64,000 nucleotides of DNA from Prorocentrum cordatum (lineage: Eukaryota > Sar > Dinophyceae > Prorocentrales > Prorocentraceae): NCBI GenBank assembly GCA_963575745.1, contig CAUYUJ010018564.1, positions 40,001 through 104,000 on the forward strand, in the 5' to 3' direction. The position numbers were made by a program, and so were the translations under genes. The notes under the pieces are model-generated. The model did not search any database. It was not told where the DNA came from and worked only from the letters and a program-made list of their open reading frames with translations. Shown here one piece after another: positions 21,720 to 30,788 of this stretch (positions are counted from its first letter, which is position 1; the number at the start of each line of letters is the position of its first letter).

Positions 21720-22190
21720 GTACCTCCGCTGGGCCTCCCAGGAGCCCGCGAAAGTGGCGACGGCGTCGCAGATCGCAAGCCCCCCAGGGGGCGGCGAGGT
21801 CCCGAGGTGGTCCGCGTATGACGTACCTCCGCTGGGCCTCGCAGGAAACCACGAAAGTGGCGACAGTTTCGCAGATCGCAGCCCCCCAGGGCACCACGAG
21901 CTATAGTGGTGATCCGCGTGGGACGTACCTCCGCTGGGCATCCCAGGAGCCCACGAAAGTGGCGACAGTGTCGCCGATCGCAGCCCCTCAGGGCACCGCG
22001 AGCTATAGTGGTGATCCGCGTGGGACGTACCTCCGCTGGGCCTCCCGGGAGCCCACGAAAGTGCCGACAGTTGCGCAGATCGCAGCCCCCCAGGGCACCG
22101 CGAGCTACAGTGGTGATCCGCGTGGGTCGTACCTCCGCTGGGCCTCCCGGGAGCCCACGAAAGTGCCGACAGTTGCGCAGATCGCAGACG
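21720..22190 (+). repeat. 102-bp minisatellite, ~4.6 units
   Basis: Units start at 21720, 21823, 21925, 22027 and 22129 with 'gtacctccgctgggc'. The period equals 34 codons, so + strand units read TYLRWASQEPTKVATV-SQIAAPQG-style repeats without a stop; the opposite strand is open too. Coding status is undecided. Confidence 0.9.
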
Positions 22191-22197
22191 GCACGAG

Positions 22198-22520
22198 AGA
22201 AGAGGAGAAGGGAACACAGGAAACAGGAGAGAAGGAGGAGAGGAGGAGAAGAGGAGGAGGAAAGGAGGAGGAGGAGGAGGAGGAGGAGGAGGTGGAGACC
22301 ACACTGCTCTATTCAAAACGAGTACCCAACACAGGAGGGTTGGTAAAAATTGAGGGGGGGGGAGGGGGGAGGGCCTCCCCGAAGTGGAATTGGGAGAGGA
22401 GGGGGGGAGAAGAGGGGGAAGATTGAGAGGGGGGGGGGCAGCGAGAAGGGGGGGGGGACGAGAACCCCGCCTCTCCCCTGGGGCGAGCGGGAGGGGGAGG
22501 TTGAAGAGACCCCCCTTGCG
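22198..22520 (+). repeat. GGA tract grading into G-rich sequence
   Basis: 22198-22292 is GGA repeats; 22350-22500 has runs of seven to ten G separated by short spacers, a pattern that could fold into G-quadruplexes. Confidence 0.8.
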
Positions 22521-22629
22521 TTCAATGAAAAGGGTCAGGACTTAGCCGGAAAAAACGTCCCCCCTCCCTGCAGAGCGAAGCTTGAGCGAGCGCAAGCCCA
22601 CGCTCTCAGAAACTCACACGCCGGACCGG

Positions 22630-22710
22630 CAGTATATATATATATATATATATATATGTGTATATATATAACCGATTAAAACCCCTTGTAGGAGGACATG
22701 CCCGACCCAA
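22630..22710 (+). repeat. (TA)n followed by a solo right end of element B
   Basis: 22630-22668 is ATATAT; 22684-22710 reads TTGTAGGAGGACATGCCCGA, the right terminus of element B without its left half. Confidence 0.65.
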
Positions 22711-22721
22711 GGGGAACCTTG

Positions 22722-22805
22722 AGATCCTGGCGACTCGATGTTTTCGAGCCTGGCGTCTTCGCTCGATCTCGGGCCCCCGAGACCCTCACAGATCGATCCG
22801 GCTCG
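22722..22805 (+). repeat. Dispersed motif K, copy
   Basis: Contains 'gagatcctggcgactcgatgt' and 'gagaccctcacagatcgatccggctcg', matching 9249-9345 in its second half. Confidence 0.45.
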
Positions 22806-22867
22806 AAGAAGGAGGTCCAGGCGTGGTTTGTTCTGCGACGCTTCAATTTTTGGGAGCAGCGTCGGAT

Positions 22868-23010
22868 CTCATAGAAGTGAGAAGGGGAAGGCCTTCTTGG
22901 AAGGCGTAGAAAACTCCCCAGACACAGAAAGCCTCCCAGAAGGCTGGAGGCCTTCTGAGAAGCCCCGCCGCCCTCTGAGAAGGCCGTCTCCTCCTCACTG
23001 CCCTCCCTCG
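22868..23010 (+). repeat. Dispersed repeat H, copy 1
   Basis: A family built from repeated 'ccttctgagaag' palindromes (AGAAGGCCTTCT types). Related stretches lie at 35240-35345, 36040-36160 and 45650-45780. Confidence 0.55.
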
Positions 23011-23629
23011 CTCGATGCCGACAGACCCAGAGAGGCAGGATGCGATAGCCCCATTTTGACAAACATCAGCCCTCCATTTGTGCAGGGGGTGCGCACTCTC
23101 CCAAACTCATGACCATAAGAGCGCGGAAGTTTCAAGCGAGAGCCCCATGTTCAACACGGAGCGCCTCCCATCCGTGCAATTGGTGTCCAAGTTGTAACTT
23201 CGGATCTAGGCTGATGAGGCATATCAAACGATAGCCGCACTTTTTAGAGGTAGCAGTATCCGTCCATGCATTTTATGGAAGATCTGTTCAATGACGAGAT
23301 GGCACGGCAGCATGGCGAGAGCAGCATGATGGAAACAATTTGAGCTCCACCATTGTACCGCCCGGTAGATGAACGTGCGCGGCGCTAAGGCTCGAGCCGC
23401 ATGTTCGAAACCAATGGCCATTCATCCTTCTAATGGTTGGAAATTGTTATCACGAATGTGCGCGGCGCCGAGGCGGGAGCCTCATCTGGAAAACAGCCTG
23501 CCACCCATCCTGGTAACTGTTGGGGTTGCTCCGCTCCAGGATCGTATATTTGCAAGGGAATCGCGGGCGAAACGCTCTGCCCAGCCTCCGGACACGTGTT
23601 GTGGCGCGGAACGGGGAGCTTATGACTAA

Positions 23630-24070
23630 GGAGGAGGGATGGAAGAGGAGGCGAATCGGAGGAGGAGAAGGAGGAGGAGGAGGAAGAGGAGGAGGAGGAG
23701 GGGCAGGGGTAGGAGGGAGGTGAGTGGCAGAGAAAGAAGAGGAGGAGAAGGAGGAGGAGGAGGAGGAGGAGGAGAGGAGGAGGAGGAGGGGGAGGGGGAG
23801 GGGGAGGGAGGGAGGGCGGGAGGGAGGCAGAAGGAAGCGAGCGGCGTGCGAGCTGAGTGGGCTGGCGAGCTACTTTGGGAGGCCACACGATGCCCACGAT
23901 CATAGCGCAGTGCCCCAAGCTGCGGGTGGTCTGCCCGCGCCCCAGAGGGCGCAGGCGCAGGGTCACTGCTCCTCCCCCTGCTCGGAGGAGCAGGAGGGGG
24001 AGGAGCAGGAGGAGGAGCAGGAGGAGGAGCAGGAGGAGGAGGAGGAGGAGGAGGAGGAGGAGGAGGAGGA
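23630..24070 (+). repeat. GGA tracts upstream of a relict spliced leader
   Basis: 23630-23825 and 23990-24070 are GGA/GGAGCA repeats with about 165 bp of ordinary sequence between them. The second tract ends one base before the spliced-leader relic. Confidence 0.9.
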
Positions 24071-24071
24071 G

Positions 24072-24093
24072 ACCGCAGCCATTTTGGCTCAAG
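24072..24093 (+). other. Relict dinoflagellate spliced leader (22 nt, one mismatch)
   Basis: The 22-nt DinoSL matches throughout except position 5 (T to C): ACCGCAG followed by CCATTTTGGCTCAAG. No GT donor follows, so this is not an SL-RNA gene. A genomic SL in front of coding-like DNA is the known scar of a trans-spliced mRNA reinserted as cDNA. Confidence 0.88.
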
Positions 24094-25257
24094 CCGTCCG
24101 CAGCGGACGAAGCCCCGATGCTCAAGCCCACGAGCTCACGGTCCAGTCTGGTGCAGGAGGTGTTCGTCGCCTTAGGAGGTGGCCGCGGGACGCGCCCCTG
24201 GTGCGTGGCGAGACACGGAGAGCACCGCAGCTGACAGGCGCCAGCGGCGGGCGAGGGCGGTAACTGCAGCAAACAATCTCGTGCGGAGGCTCACGAGTGA
24301 AAAGGCCGCGTTGGTGAAGCAGCTCGACGAGCTCAGCGAGGTGCTCGACGACGACTCCGAACTCTCGGCGCGGCTCCAGCTGGTGGCCCCCGTCCTCGCT
24401 GCTGGCCTTGCGGATCGCTCCCCGACGGAGCTGCAGGTGGCGAGGCACAGCACGGCCTCCCACGGCTTCGACGTTCTTGCGAGCACCACTGGCTGAGGCA
24501 TCGCAGGCCCAGCTCCACCACAGCCAAAGGCGCTCAAAGGCTGTGGTGACCGTGGCGGCGGCCTTGCAGGTGCGTGCGCACGTCGAGACCCTCTGCACGT
24601 GTGATGCCACGCTCTACTTGTACTCCTCCTGCTCTGGGCGTGCCAGGCCCCACGGGCGGGTGCAAGTGGCTGAACGCGGATACCGAGGAGTTCATGCTTT
24701 CGAGGGCCGTGGATTCGCACGCCGAGCCCGATACGAGACGCCCACCGACATCGACGAAGGCACAGAGGACGAGCTGGCGGCCCTCCCCATGGACGCCGCT
24801 GCCCCGTCGGCCAGGGGGGCGACGCGCGACGGCCCCCGGCAGCCGCCCGCGGAAGGACGCCGCCGCTGGGCTGCCGCCGCTTCCGGGCCCCCACGGGAGA
24901 TGACTGCCCTGACGCTGGCCGGAGCTGCTCCCGGCGACGAGCCTGGCGGCCTCGCTGCCGCACTCGGTGGGCTCGGGCAGGCCCTCGCCGACGCGGCAGC
25001 GACGGCGCCCGCGCCGCCGCCGCCGCCGCCACCAGCCGGCTGCAGGCAGCTGTGAGTCCTGTTTCTTCGGGCTTGAAGGGCACCGCCTCGTTTCAGGAAT
25101 CTGTTTGGCGAGGATGTGGGGCTGTAGGGGGCGCTCGCTTTCTGGCTCTCACCCACGGCGTGCCATGGGGCCTCGTCGTCAGGCTCTTCGGAGAGTTCGC
25201 GGCTGGAGCTGGGGAGAGTGCGTCGCCGAGCCGATGGCCATCCTCTGCTTCAACTTC
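24094..25257 (+). pseudogene. Retroposed cDNA pseudogene behind a relict SL, product unidentified
   Basis: Downstream of the leader, coding-like text runs through several frames. First MLKPTSSRSSLVQEVFVALG from 24118; then a charged, coiled-coil-like segment RRLTSEKAALVKQLDELSEV in the frame ending at 24496; then a frame from about 24408 to 25055 with AALQVRAHVETLCTCDATLY, acidic text and a poly-proline end. The frame changes show decay. The Ala/Glu-rich helical character recalls retrotransposon ORF1 proteins (compare 59314-60647), but no zinc cluster is visible, so the parent gene is unknown. GGA microsatellites lie on both sides. It lies between dihydroorotase exons, so it was presumably inserted into an intron. 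Confidence 0.6.
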
Positions 25258-25304
25258 TGATTGGGTCTACACTACCAATAGCGGGATACGCCCCGTATTG
25301 GCTA

Positions 25305-25470
25305 CCCAGGGAGGAGGAGGAGGAGGAGAAGGAGGAGGAGGAGGAGGAGGAGGAGGCGGAGGCGGAGGAGGAGGAGGAGGGGGAGGAGGAGGAGGAGGAG
25401 GACGAGGAGGGGGAGGGGGATAGGGACGAGCAGGAGGAGAACGAGGAGGCGGAGGAGGAGGAGAGGAGCC
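25305..25470 (+). repeat. GGA microsatellite
   Basis: About 165 bp with GCG and GAC interruptions, same polarity as the tract ahead of the SL relic at 24072. Confidence 0.93.
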
Positions 25471-25546
25471 CCGATGTCGGACTTCGAGTATCGATGGGTA
25501 CTCGTCTGGGAGCGTTTCGCGGTGCCATTTTCCCAGAGGAGGAAAA

Positions 25547-25686
25547 GGTACCGATACCCGTACTTCTCGACCGTTTTCCGCATTGTCGGCCTCCCGGGAG
25601 ACCCTCGTCGCCACCGCTGGATTCCACTCGAAATCTTGGTCAGAACACACCCCTGGAGAGGTCCGGGGAGCAGCGGCATCGGTACC
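25547..25686 (+). mobile_element. Miniature element D, copy 2
   Basis: 140 bp between GGTACCGATACCC and GGCATCGGTACC. The preceding 'agaggaggaaaa' and following 'ttggtttc' are shared with copy 3, so the real element may be about 25 bp longer. Confidence 0.7.
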
Positions 25687-25730
25687 CTTTGGTTTCCCCA
25701 TTCCCCAAGACTTGCAGTCAACACTGATGG

Positions 25731-25862
25731 TAAGGATGAGCGACTCCCGTATGGTACCCCTGCATCCTCGCCTCGTCGGGCGTCTTCGGTCCATCCCCAA
25801 CTGCTTGTGATGGCCAGCCCCGCTCGAAAACTTTCGGCATGGGCGTCCAAGGCCCTTGCAAT
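25731..25862 (+). repeat. Dispersed repeat J, copy 1
   Basis: Starts 'taaggatgagcgact' and ends 'ccaaggcccttgca'; a diverged copy lies at 29461-29582. It abuts the left end of element B copy 3. Confidence 0.55.
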
Positions 25863-25976
25863 CAGTCGGGCCTGTCCCTCTACAGAAGGAAGGTTCAAAA
25901 TGACAATTTATGATTGTTCTTACTTTTTCTAAATTTTCGTCCAAAATCCCCCTGTAGGGGGACATGGCTGACCTAA
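25863..25976 (+). mobile_element. Miniature element B, copy 3 (short)
   Basis: 114 bp, with left end CAGTCGGGCCTGTCCCTCTA and right end TAGGGGGACATGGCTGACCT. The shorter interior suggests an internal deletion relative to copies 1 and 2. Confidence 0.65.
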
Positions 25977-26131
25977 TCCTCATGGCGGATCCCTGCAATC
26001 AGTCTTTGGCTGCACGGAGGCGCCAGTGGCGGAGGCCTCCGAGACCTTCCTGAAGGCCCCCATAGATACACTGTAGAAGCATGCGCAGCGTATTTATCGC
26101 GATGTTGGTTGCGATGTGATCGTTTTTATGT

Positions 26132-26350
26132 ATTGTTTTGCCGATCGGCGCGGGCCCTCGCACACCCCCCCCTCCCCCCCCTTGGAGTAGATCTTGACTG
26201 TTTTTGGTGCCAGTGTCGAGCGGGTGGGGTCTCCCCCAGAGGCCGCACTCCAGCAAACAGTCGCACGCAGCAGAGGTTTGGAGCCAGACCCCCCCCTCCC
26301 CCCCCCCCCCTTCCGCCCCATGTCGAAACGCCGAATAAGAAAACGCTCAC
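26132..26350 (+). mobile_element. Dispersed repeat F, copy 1
   Basis: About 219 bp, clearly related to 47456-47671. Both start 'attgttttgccgatcggcg' plus 'cgggccctcgca', contain 'ggagccagaccccc' and end 'cgaaacgccgaat'. Non-coding with C-rich runs. Confidence 0.7.
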
Positions 26351-26587
26351 AATATAAGTACTATCGACACCTACTCACCGGAAGCCTGGAAAGCAGCGGT
26401 GCGCAAGTATACTGTCTAGCGCACGCTCGCGCACTTGCTCACGTGCCTACGGACACGCGGTTCCATTCCTTCATTCAGGCCGACCTCCAGGCCTCCGGGG
26501 CACTCCCACCGAGACCTCGACCCTCGTTGATAACAAGCAGATATTGTTTTTTGGGGGTCCGGCCGATCACCCGGGGTTGTCGGGTCC

Positions 26588-26820
26588 GCCCTCCTCTCCT
26601 CCTCCTCGTCCTCCTCCTCGTCCTCCTCCTCCTCCTCCTCCTCCTCCTCGTCCCCCTCCTCCCCCTCCTCCCCCCCCTCCCAGGGAATTCGACCTCGTCG
26701 GGTGCGCGGGTCCGCAGGGGGGGAGGAGCAGTCTCGGTGCGCGCGGGCGCACGCGGGGCTGCCCAGAGCGGAACGGTTCTCGGCCGGCATTTTCCCCCCC
26801 CCCCCCCCCCCCCACCACCA
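26588..26820 (+). repeat. CCT tract with C and G homopolymer runs
   Basis: 26588-26690 is CCT/CCTCGT repeats; a run of C at about 26797-26812 is followed by short CCA repeats. In between, 26700-26795 is ordinary GC-rich sequence. Confidence 0.85.
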
Positions 26821-27310
26821 CCACCGGGGACAGCTCATGTTGTCGCCGAAAAAGAAAGCATCCTCAAAGCGACGCCTGGTCACGCGCGTTTGTTTTGTCT
26901 ACGCATTTTTCTGGTTGACCCAAAGAGGGGTTCAAGCGATAAGGGGGAGTGGTGCAACATATTTGGCGCAATAGACTTGTAGGGTTGCCATACATATGGG
27001 GTGTGCAATACGTTCTGGGGCGAAAATGTATTGCTGGACTTTAGCGCGCAATGCAATCGTTGCAATACAATTCAATACAATTCTCCGGCGCAGAAAATTT
27101 GCAATTCAGTTGCCCAAAAGTTATTACACCACCCCCTTGCAGCAGGCTTTTTCCAGGCCCTGGGGCCCAGAGCCTCCCTTGAGGTACCTCATCGCCTTCG
27201 GCGGAAGGCCGGCGCGAGCGGGCAGAAGTGAAATGGCGGCGCGTCGGAAATGGCCCCGCATTTTGAGTGTCGGAGGAAGGTGGCAGAAGTAAAACCTCAG
27301 AGGAGGAAAA

Positions 27311-27450
27311 GGTACCCATACCTCTACCCTTCGCCTAATTTCCTCTTGTTGGGCCCCCTGGGAGGCCCTCGTCGCCACGGCTGGATTCGCCTCGAAATTC
27401 TGGTCAGAACGCACCCCAGAAAAGGTCCGTGGAGTAGTGGTATCGGTACC
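27311..27450 (+). mobile_element. Miniature element D, copy 3
   Basis: 140 bp between GGTACCCATACCTCTACCC and GTAGTGGTATCGGTACC, the clearest inverted termini of the family. Confidence 0.75.
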
Positions 27451-27464
27451 AGTTGGTTTCGCCA

Positions 27465-28200
27465 AGTAGAACGAGGCCGCCTCCGTTGGCGGAAGCCAGC
27501 CGAAGCATAAATCCGTGTCCCAAGAAGAGATGGCAAGGTGATTGGGGTAAAGGTTTCCGGAACCGGTCAAATGGCGGCGGGTCCGTCGGCGGAAGTCGGG
27601 GGAATCTCAAGTAAGACCTCCATATGTTGGGGGCTCGGAGGTTCCAGAATTAGCCACGTCGAGAAGGAGGAGGGCGTCAGGAGATTGGGCACGGCAGTAT
27701 GGATGCAGTGTCTCATCGAGGCTGTGCTTGCTCTTTGCCTCCTTGTCTGTTCGGCCCCGTGGTTGGGCCTGCCGCAGCTGCAGTGGTTGCGACATGGGCG
27801 TCCGGGGGTCTTGCACACTCCGCTCGCAGTCTAACTCTGTGTCTTACTGCACGCAGCGAGGTCCAGCGAGCTGGGCCACGCCAGGCGACGTAAACCACAG
27901 AGTTACATTAGCATCCCATACGCGCCCAAGCAGGCACTTGGAATGGAGCAGCAGAGGTCTCCGAAAAGAGCACGGATAAATCTGCAGACGGCGACACGAG
28001 CAGGGCCATGATTTACGGCAGGTTCGTGGCGGCGACGCAAAGGAAAAGGGACAGGGACGAGAGCGAGACCGAGAGGGAGAGGGGCGAGAGCGAGAGGGGA
28101 CAGGGACGAGAGCGAGAGAGAGGGACAGGAGAAGAACAACGAGGACGGGGACCAGGACGAGGGCGACGAGGTGGATGATCAGGGCGAGAGAGAGGGCGAG
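27465..28200. other. No gene recognised; GA-rich short repeats at the end
   Basis: 28035-28200 is made of 'agggacgagagcgaga' units. The remainder shows no domain on either strand. Lies in the presumed dihydroorotase intron. Confidence 0.4.
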
Positions 28201-28201
28201 G

Positions 28202-28388
28202 CCCAGACCCCCGACGTCGTGGTTTTTTTCCACAATGTCGACCCCAAGAGGTCTGGACCCCTTCCAAGGAACCGGTTTTTCATCCCGAGTCGTTTTTGGA
28301 CGGTCCCGAGGCCCGGTAGGGGCCCCCAGAGGCCGAAGATTTGGAAGGACCTCCCGTCGCAATTATCTCATGACTCGAGGGGGTCTGG
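28202..28388 (+). mobile_element. Miniature element C, forward copy
   Basis: 187 bp with inverted ends CCCAGACCCCCGA / TCGAGGGGGTCTGGG. It ends only 65 bp before a dihydroorotase exon, so it occupies the 3' end of the preceding intron. Confidence 0.75.
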
Positions 28389-28453
28389 GGTGGAGAGGGC
28401 GAGGAGGAAGACCAGGGTGAAGCCAGAAGGGGACGCGAACGACGCCTGCCAAG

Positions 28454-28570
28454 GTGAGCACATCACCTCCGCGATCGGGGCGGAGTTCGTGGAGTCTCAG
28501 GGGCCCAACGTGGCTGCCACCATCACGGCCCACCACCTGATGTACAACCGGAATGCGATATTCAAGGGAG
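28454..28570 (+). CDS. pyrC: Dihydroorotase (class II), exon with a zinc-binding histidine
   Basis: After 'gcctgccaag' the frame reads GEHITSAIGAEFVESQG, then VAATITAHHLMYNRNAIFKG. This matches the PyrC block EHITT...ATITPQHLMFNRN. The histidine of EHIT (codon 28459-28461) corresponds to the zinc ligand His177 of E. coli PyrC. The exon joins in frame to 29106: 'aag gga g' plus 'gg atc aac' gives KGGIN, so the intron starts with GC and ends with AG. The preceding HGE segment is missing between 16.9 and 28.4 kb; an unrecognised short exon is the likely reason. A copy of the exon end and donor lies 82 bp downstream. Confidence 0.88.
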
Positions 28571-28673
28571 GCGGCACTGCCCCTTCGTGCCTTGCTGTTT
28601 TTCCTGGGTCGCTGCTCGTTGCTTGTTGAGCTTGGCGCGATGTTCAAGGGAGGCGGCACTGTCCCTTCCTGCC
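28556..28673 (+). repeat. 36-bp direct repeat covering the exon end and donor site
   Basis: 'cgatattcaagggaggcgg' at 28556 and 'cgatgttcaagggaggcgg' at 28638, each followed by 'cactg(c/t)cccttc(g/c)tgcc', are offset by 82 bp. The second copy therefore offers an alternative donor inside the intron. Confidence 0.85.
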
Positions 28674-28711
28674 GCCATGTTCCTGCAGGGCTCGTGATTG
28701 AGTGATGGTGT

Positions 28712-28790
28712 AAGAAGGAGAAGAAGAAGAAGAAGAAGAAGAAGAAAAAACAGAATAAGAGGAAGAAGCAGAATAATAAAAACAACCGCC
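28712..28790 (+). repeat. GAA-rich repeat in an intron
   Basis: GAA repeats pass into AATAA-type sequence just ahead of foldback element E copy 2. Confidence 0.85.
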
Positions 28791-28791
28791 A

Positions 28792-28905
28792 TAAACATGA
28801 ATGTTTGTTCGCTCCGCACGGGGCCCCCCATGGCGGCGCCTCCGGCGCCGCCCCTGGCGCGGATCCAAGGCATCCGCGTTCAGCGCCAAAAGCTTATGTT
28901 CATGG
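28792..28905 (+). mobile_element. Foldback element E, copy 2
   Basis: Left arm 'cataaacatgaatg...cgctccgcacgg', centre GGCGGCGCCTCCGGCGCC, right arm 'gatccaaggcatccgcgttcagcgcc...atgttcatg'. Located inside the dihydroorotase intron. Confidence 0.65.
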
Positions 28906-29105
28906 CGCTTGTTCTTCTTCTAGTGATGGCGCCCATCCCGGCTCGTTGCTCCCTGAGGTCGTTCGTTGGGCTGCGCGCGTCTGGCTGCGCAGCTGCGTAT
29001 GCGTTGCCATGCCTGTTCGCCCGCGCCGCGCCACGGCTCGTCCGCCGCTCGAGCTCTCTGTGCTCCCTCGTTGCCGTCTCGATCGGTTGTCTCCCGTCTC
29101 CCGAG

Positions 29106-29242
29106 GGATCAACCCGCACTTCTATTGCCTGCCGATCCTCAAGACGGAGCCGGACCGCAGAAAGCTGCTGGAGTGCGCGATCAAGAGCCCGAAGTTCTTT
29201 CTGGGCACCGACTCCGCGCCTCACGCGGTCGACCGAAAGGAG
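29106..29242 (+). CDS. pyrC: Dihydroorotase (class II), exon with the catalytic aspartate
   Basis: After the acceptor 'ctcccgag' the frame reads [19 protein letters not shown], then [28 protein letters not shown] and FLGTDSAPH are class II dihydroorotase signatures. The aspartate of GTDSAPH (codon 29210-29212) corresponds to Asp250 of E. coli PyrC, the base that activates the bridging water. The exon stops being PyrC-like at KE, where 'aagga|gcgg' again offers a GC donor. The expected C-terminal part (a CGCAG-like stretch and a FYGLP-like stretch) was not found downstream and may lie in unrecognised exons or beyond the window. Confidence 0.88.
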
Positions 29243-29388
29243 CGGAGGGGGCTCAGACGGTCAGGCTCTACAGTGGAGACCCATGCCAAGGAACACCCTG
29301 CTTGCCTCCAGGGTGTCCCGGGCGTCGTGGGTTTCGATAGTTCTGCTGTGGAAAGCGTGACGCTTCCACACCAAAAAAACAATTGGCA

Positions 29389-29684
29389 TCCTGGGGCTTC
29401 AGGGTTGGGTTTCCTGTGGAAGGTGTCTTGTGGTCGAGCTCCTACGGTCAGGTCGTATAGTAAGGATGAGCGACTTTCCAAGGCTACCCTTGCATGCTTG
29501 CCCCTTCAGCCCATCCTTGGCAACTTTCGATTGCCAACCCCATTCAAAAACGTCAACATTGGCCCTCCAAGGCCCTGGCATCCTTCCCGCGCATCCTTAG
29601 TATGCGACCTGATGGTGCCGGGCATCCTGAGGTTGCGGGGTTGGATTCCCTGTGGAAGGTTTCTTGTGGTCGAGCTCCTAGTGC
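29389..29684 (+). repeat. Direct repeat pair enclosing repeat J copy 2
   Basis: 29389-29444 and 29618-29684 share 'catcctg-ggttg' and 'ccctgtggaaggt-tcttgtggtcgagctcct'. Between them, 29461-29582 is a copy of repeat J (compare 25731-25862). Either a composite element or a tandem duplication. Confidence 0.6.
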
Positions 29685-29842
29685 AGCACCCAACGCCACG
29701 ATAGCTGTTCGTGGCGTGTGCTCTGGGGACCTCCCGAATCCCCGCGGATATCGCTTCTCTCCGGGGGCGCCGCGCTTTTTGGCGGTTCCCCGGGCCTCGA
29801 GCGGGACGCCCCGCAAGCCTAAATTCAGGAGGGGAAGAATAG

Positions 29843-30055
29843 GCACACACAAACACACACGCACACATACGCGCACACACACACACACACATACACACAC
29901 ACACACACACACCCGCGCGCGCGCACACACACACACACGCACACACACACACACATCCACACACACACACACACGCACACACACACACACACACACACAT
30001 CCACACACACACACACACACACATCCACACACACACACACGCGCGCACACACAAA
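29843..30055 (+). repeat. (CA)n microsatellite with CG patches
   Basis: About 210 bp of ACAC with CGCGCGCG inside, a potential Z-DNA former. Confidence 0.95.
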
Positions 30056-30299
30056 CGTCGATTTCCATGGAAATATTGGAAAGTATGAGCAGTAGAGGGG
30101 GGAGATATGGAAACACCGGGGAATCCTGGAAGTTATGTCTTCTTGGTTGTGCTTCCCTGGGTCCCTTTACTGAACTGAGGCCGTCACTGCTTCTTGCGAC
30201 GCCCGGATCTGAGGGCTCCCAGAGTCTGGGGGTCCCCAGACGCCTCGAGATGCCCTTGACACGCGAAAGCTCATGGAGAAGTTCGAAGACGATCGACGA

Positions 30300-30788
30300 A
30301 AATGAACACGTAGACGACGACGAGGACGACGACGAGGACGACGAAAGCGACGAAAGCGACGAAAGCGACTGCGACGGCGACGGCGAAGGCGACCACCACC
30401 ACCACCACCGACACCACCACCGACACCACCCCGACGATGACGTCGTCCGCGCCCGTGCCAGGGCCGCCCAGAGCCGCCCAGAGCCGCCCAGGGCCGCCGA
30501 GGGCCTCCGAGGGCCGCCGAGGGCCGCCGAGGGCCGCCGAGGGCCGCCGAGGGCCGCTGGAGGCCGCCCGAGGTCGCCGCGGGCGAAAGAGGGGCCTCTG
30601 GCGGGCGTGTCTGGGGCCCGCCACCGCGGGCGACGAGGTCGGAGACGATCTGCCACGCGCCCCTCCTCCTCCTCCTCCTCCTCCTCCTCCTCCTCCCTCC
30701 CTCCTCCTCCCTCCCTCCCTCCCTCCCTCCCTCCCTCCTCCCTCCCTCCTCCCTCCCTCCCTCCCTCCCTCCCTCCCTCCCCCCCCCC
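30300..30788 (+). repeat. GAC repeats, 10-bp GC-rich repeats, then CCT/CTCC repeats
   Basis: 30315-30400 is GAC/GAA-type; 30455-30570 is (GGGCCGCCGA)n; 30660-30788 is CCT passing into CCTC. Confidence 0.9.

Noticed and set aside
24072-24093. Functional SL-RNA gene
   Set aside because: The leader must be followed by a GT donor and an intron-like tail; here 'ccgtcc' follows. The same holds at 40281 and 59127.
24179-24260. Missing LLVHGE exon of dihydroorotase ('cccctggtgcgtggcgagac' reads PLVRGE)
   Set aside because: The zinc histidine is absent, the surrounding residues do not match, and it lies inside the retro-pseudogene.
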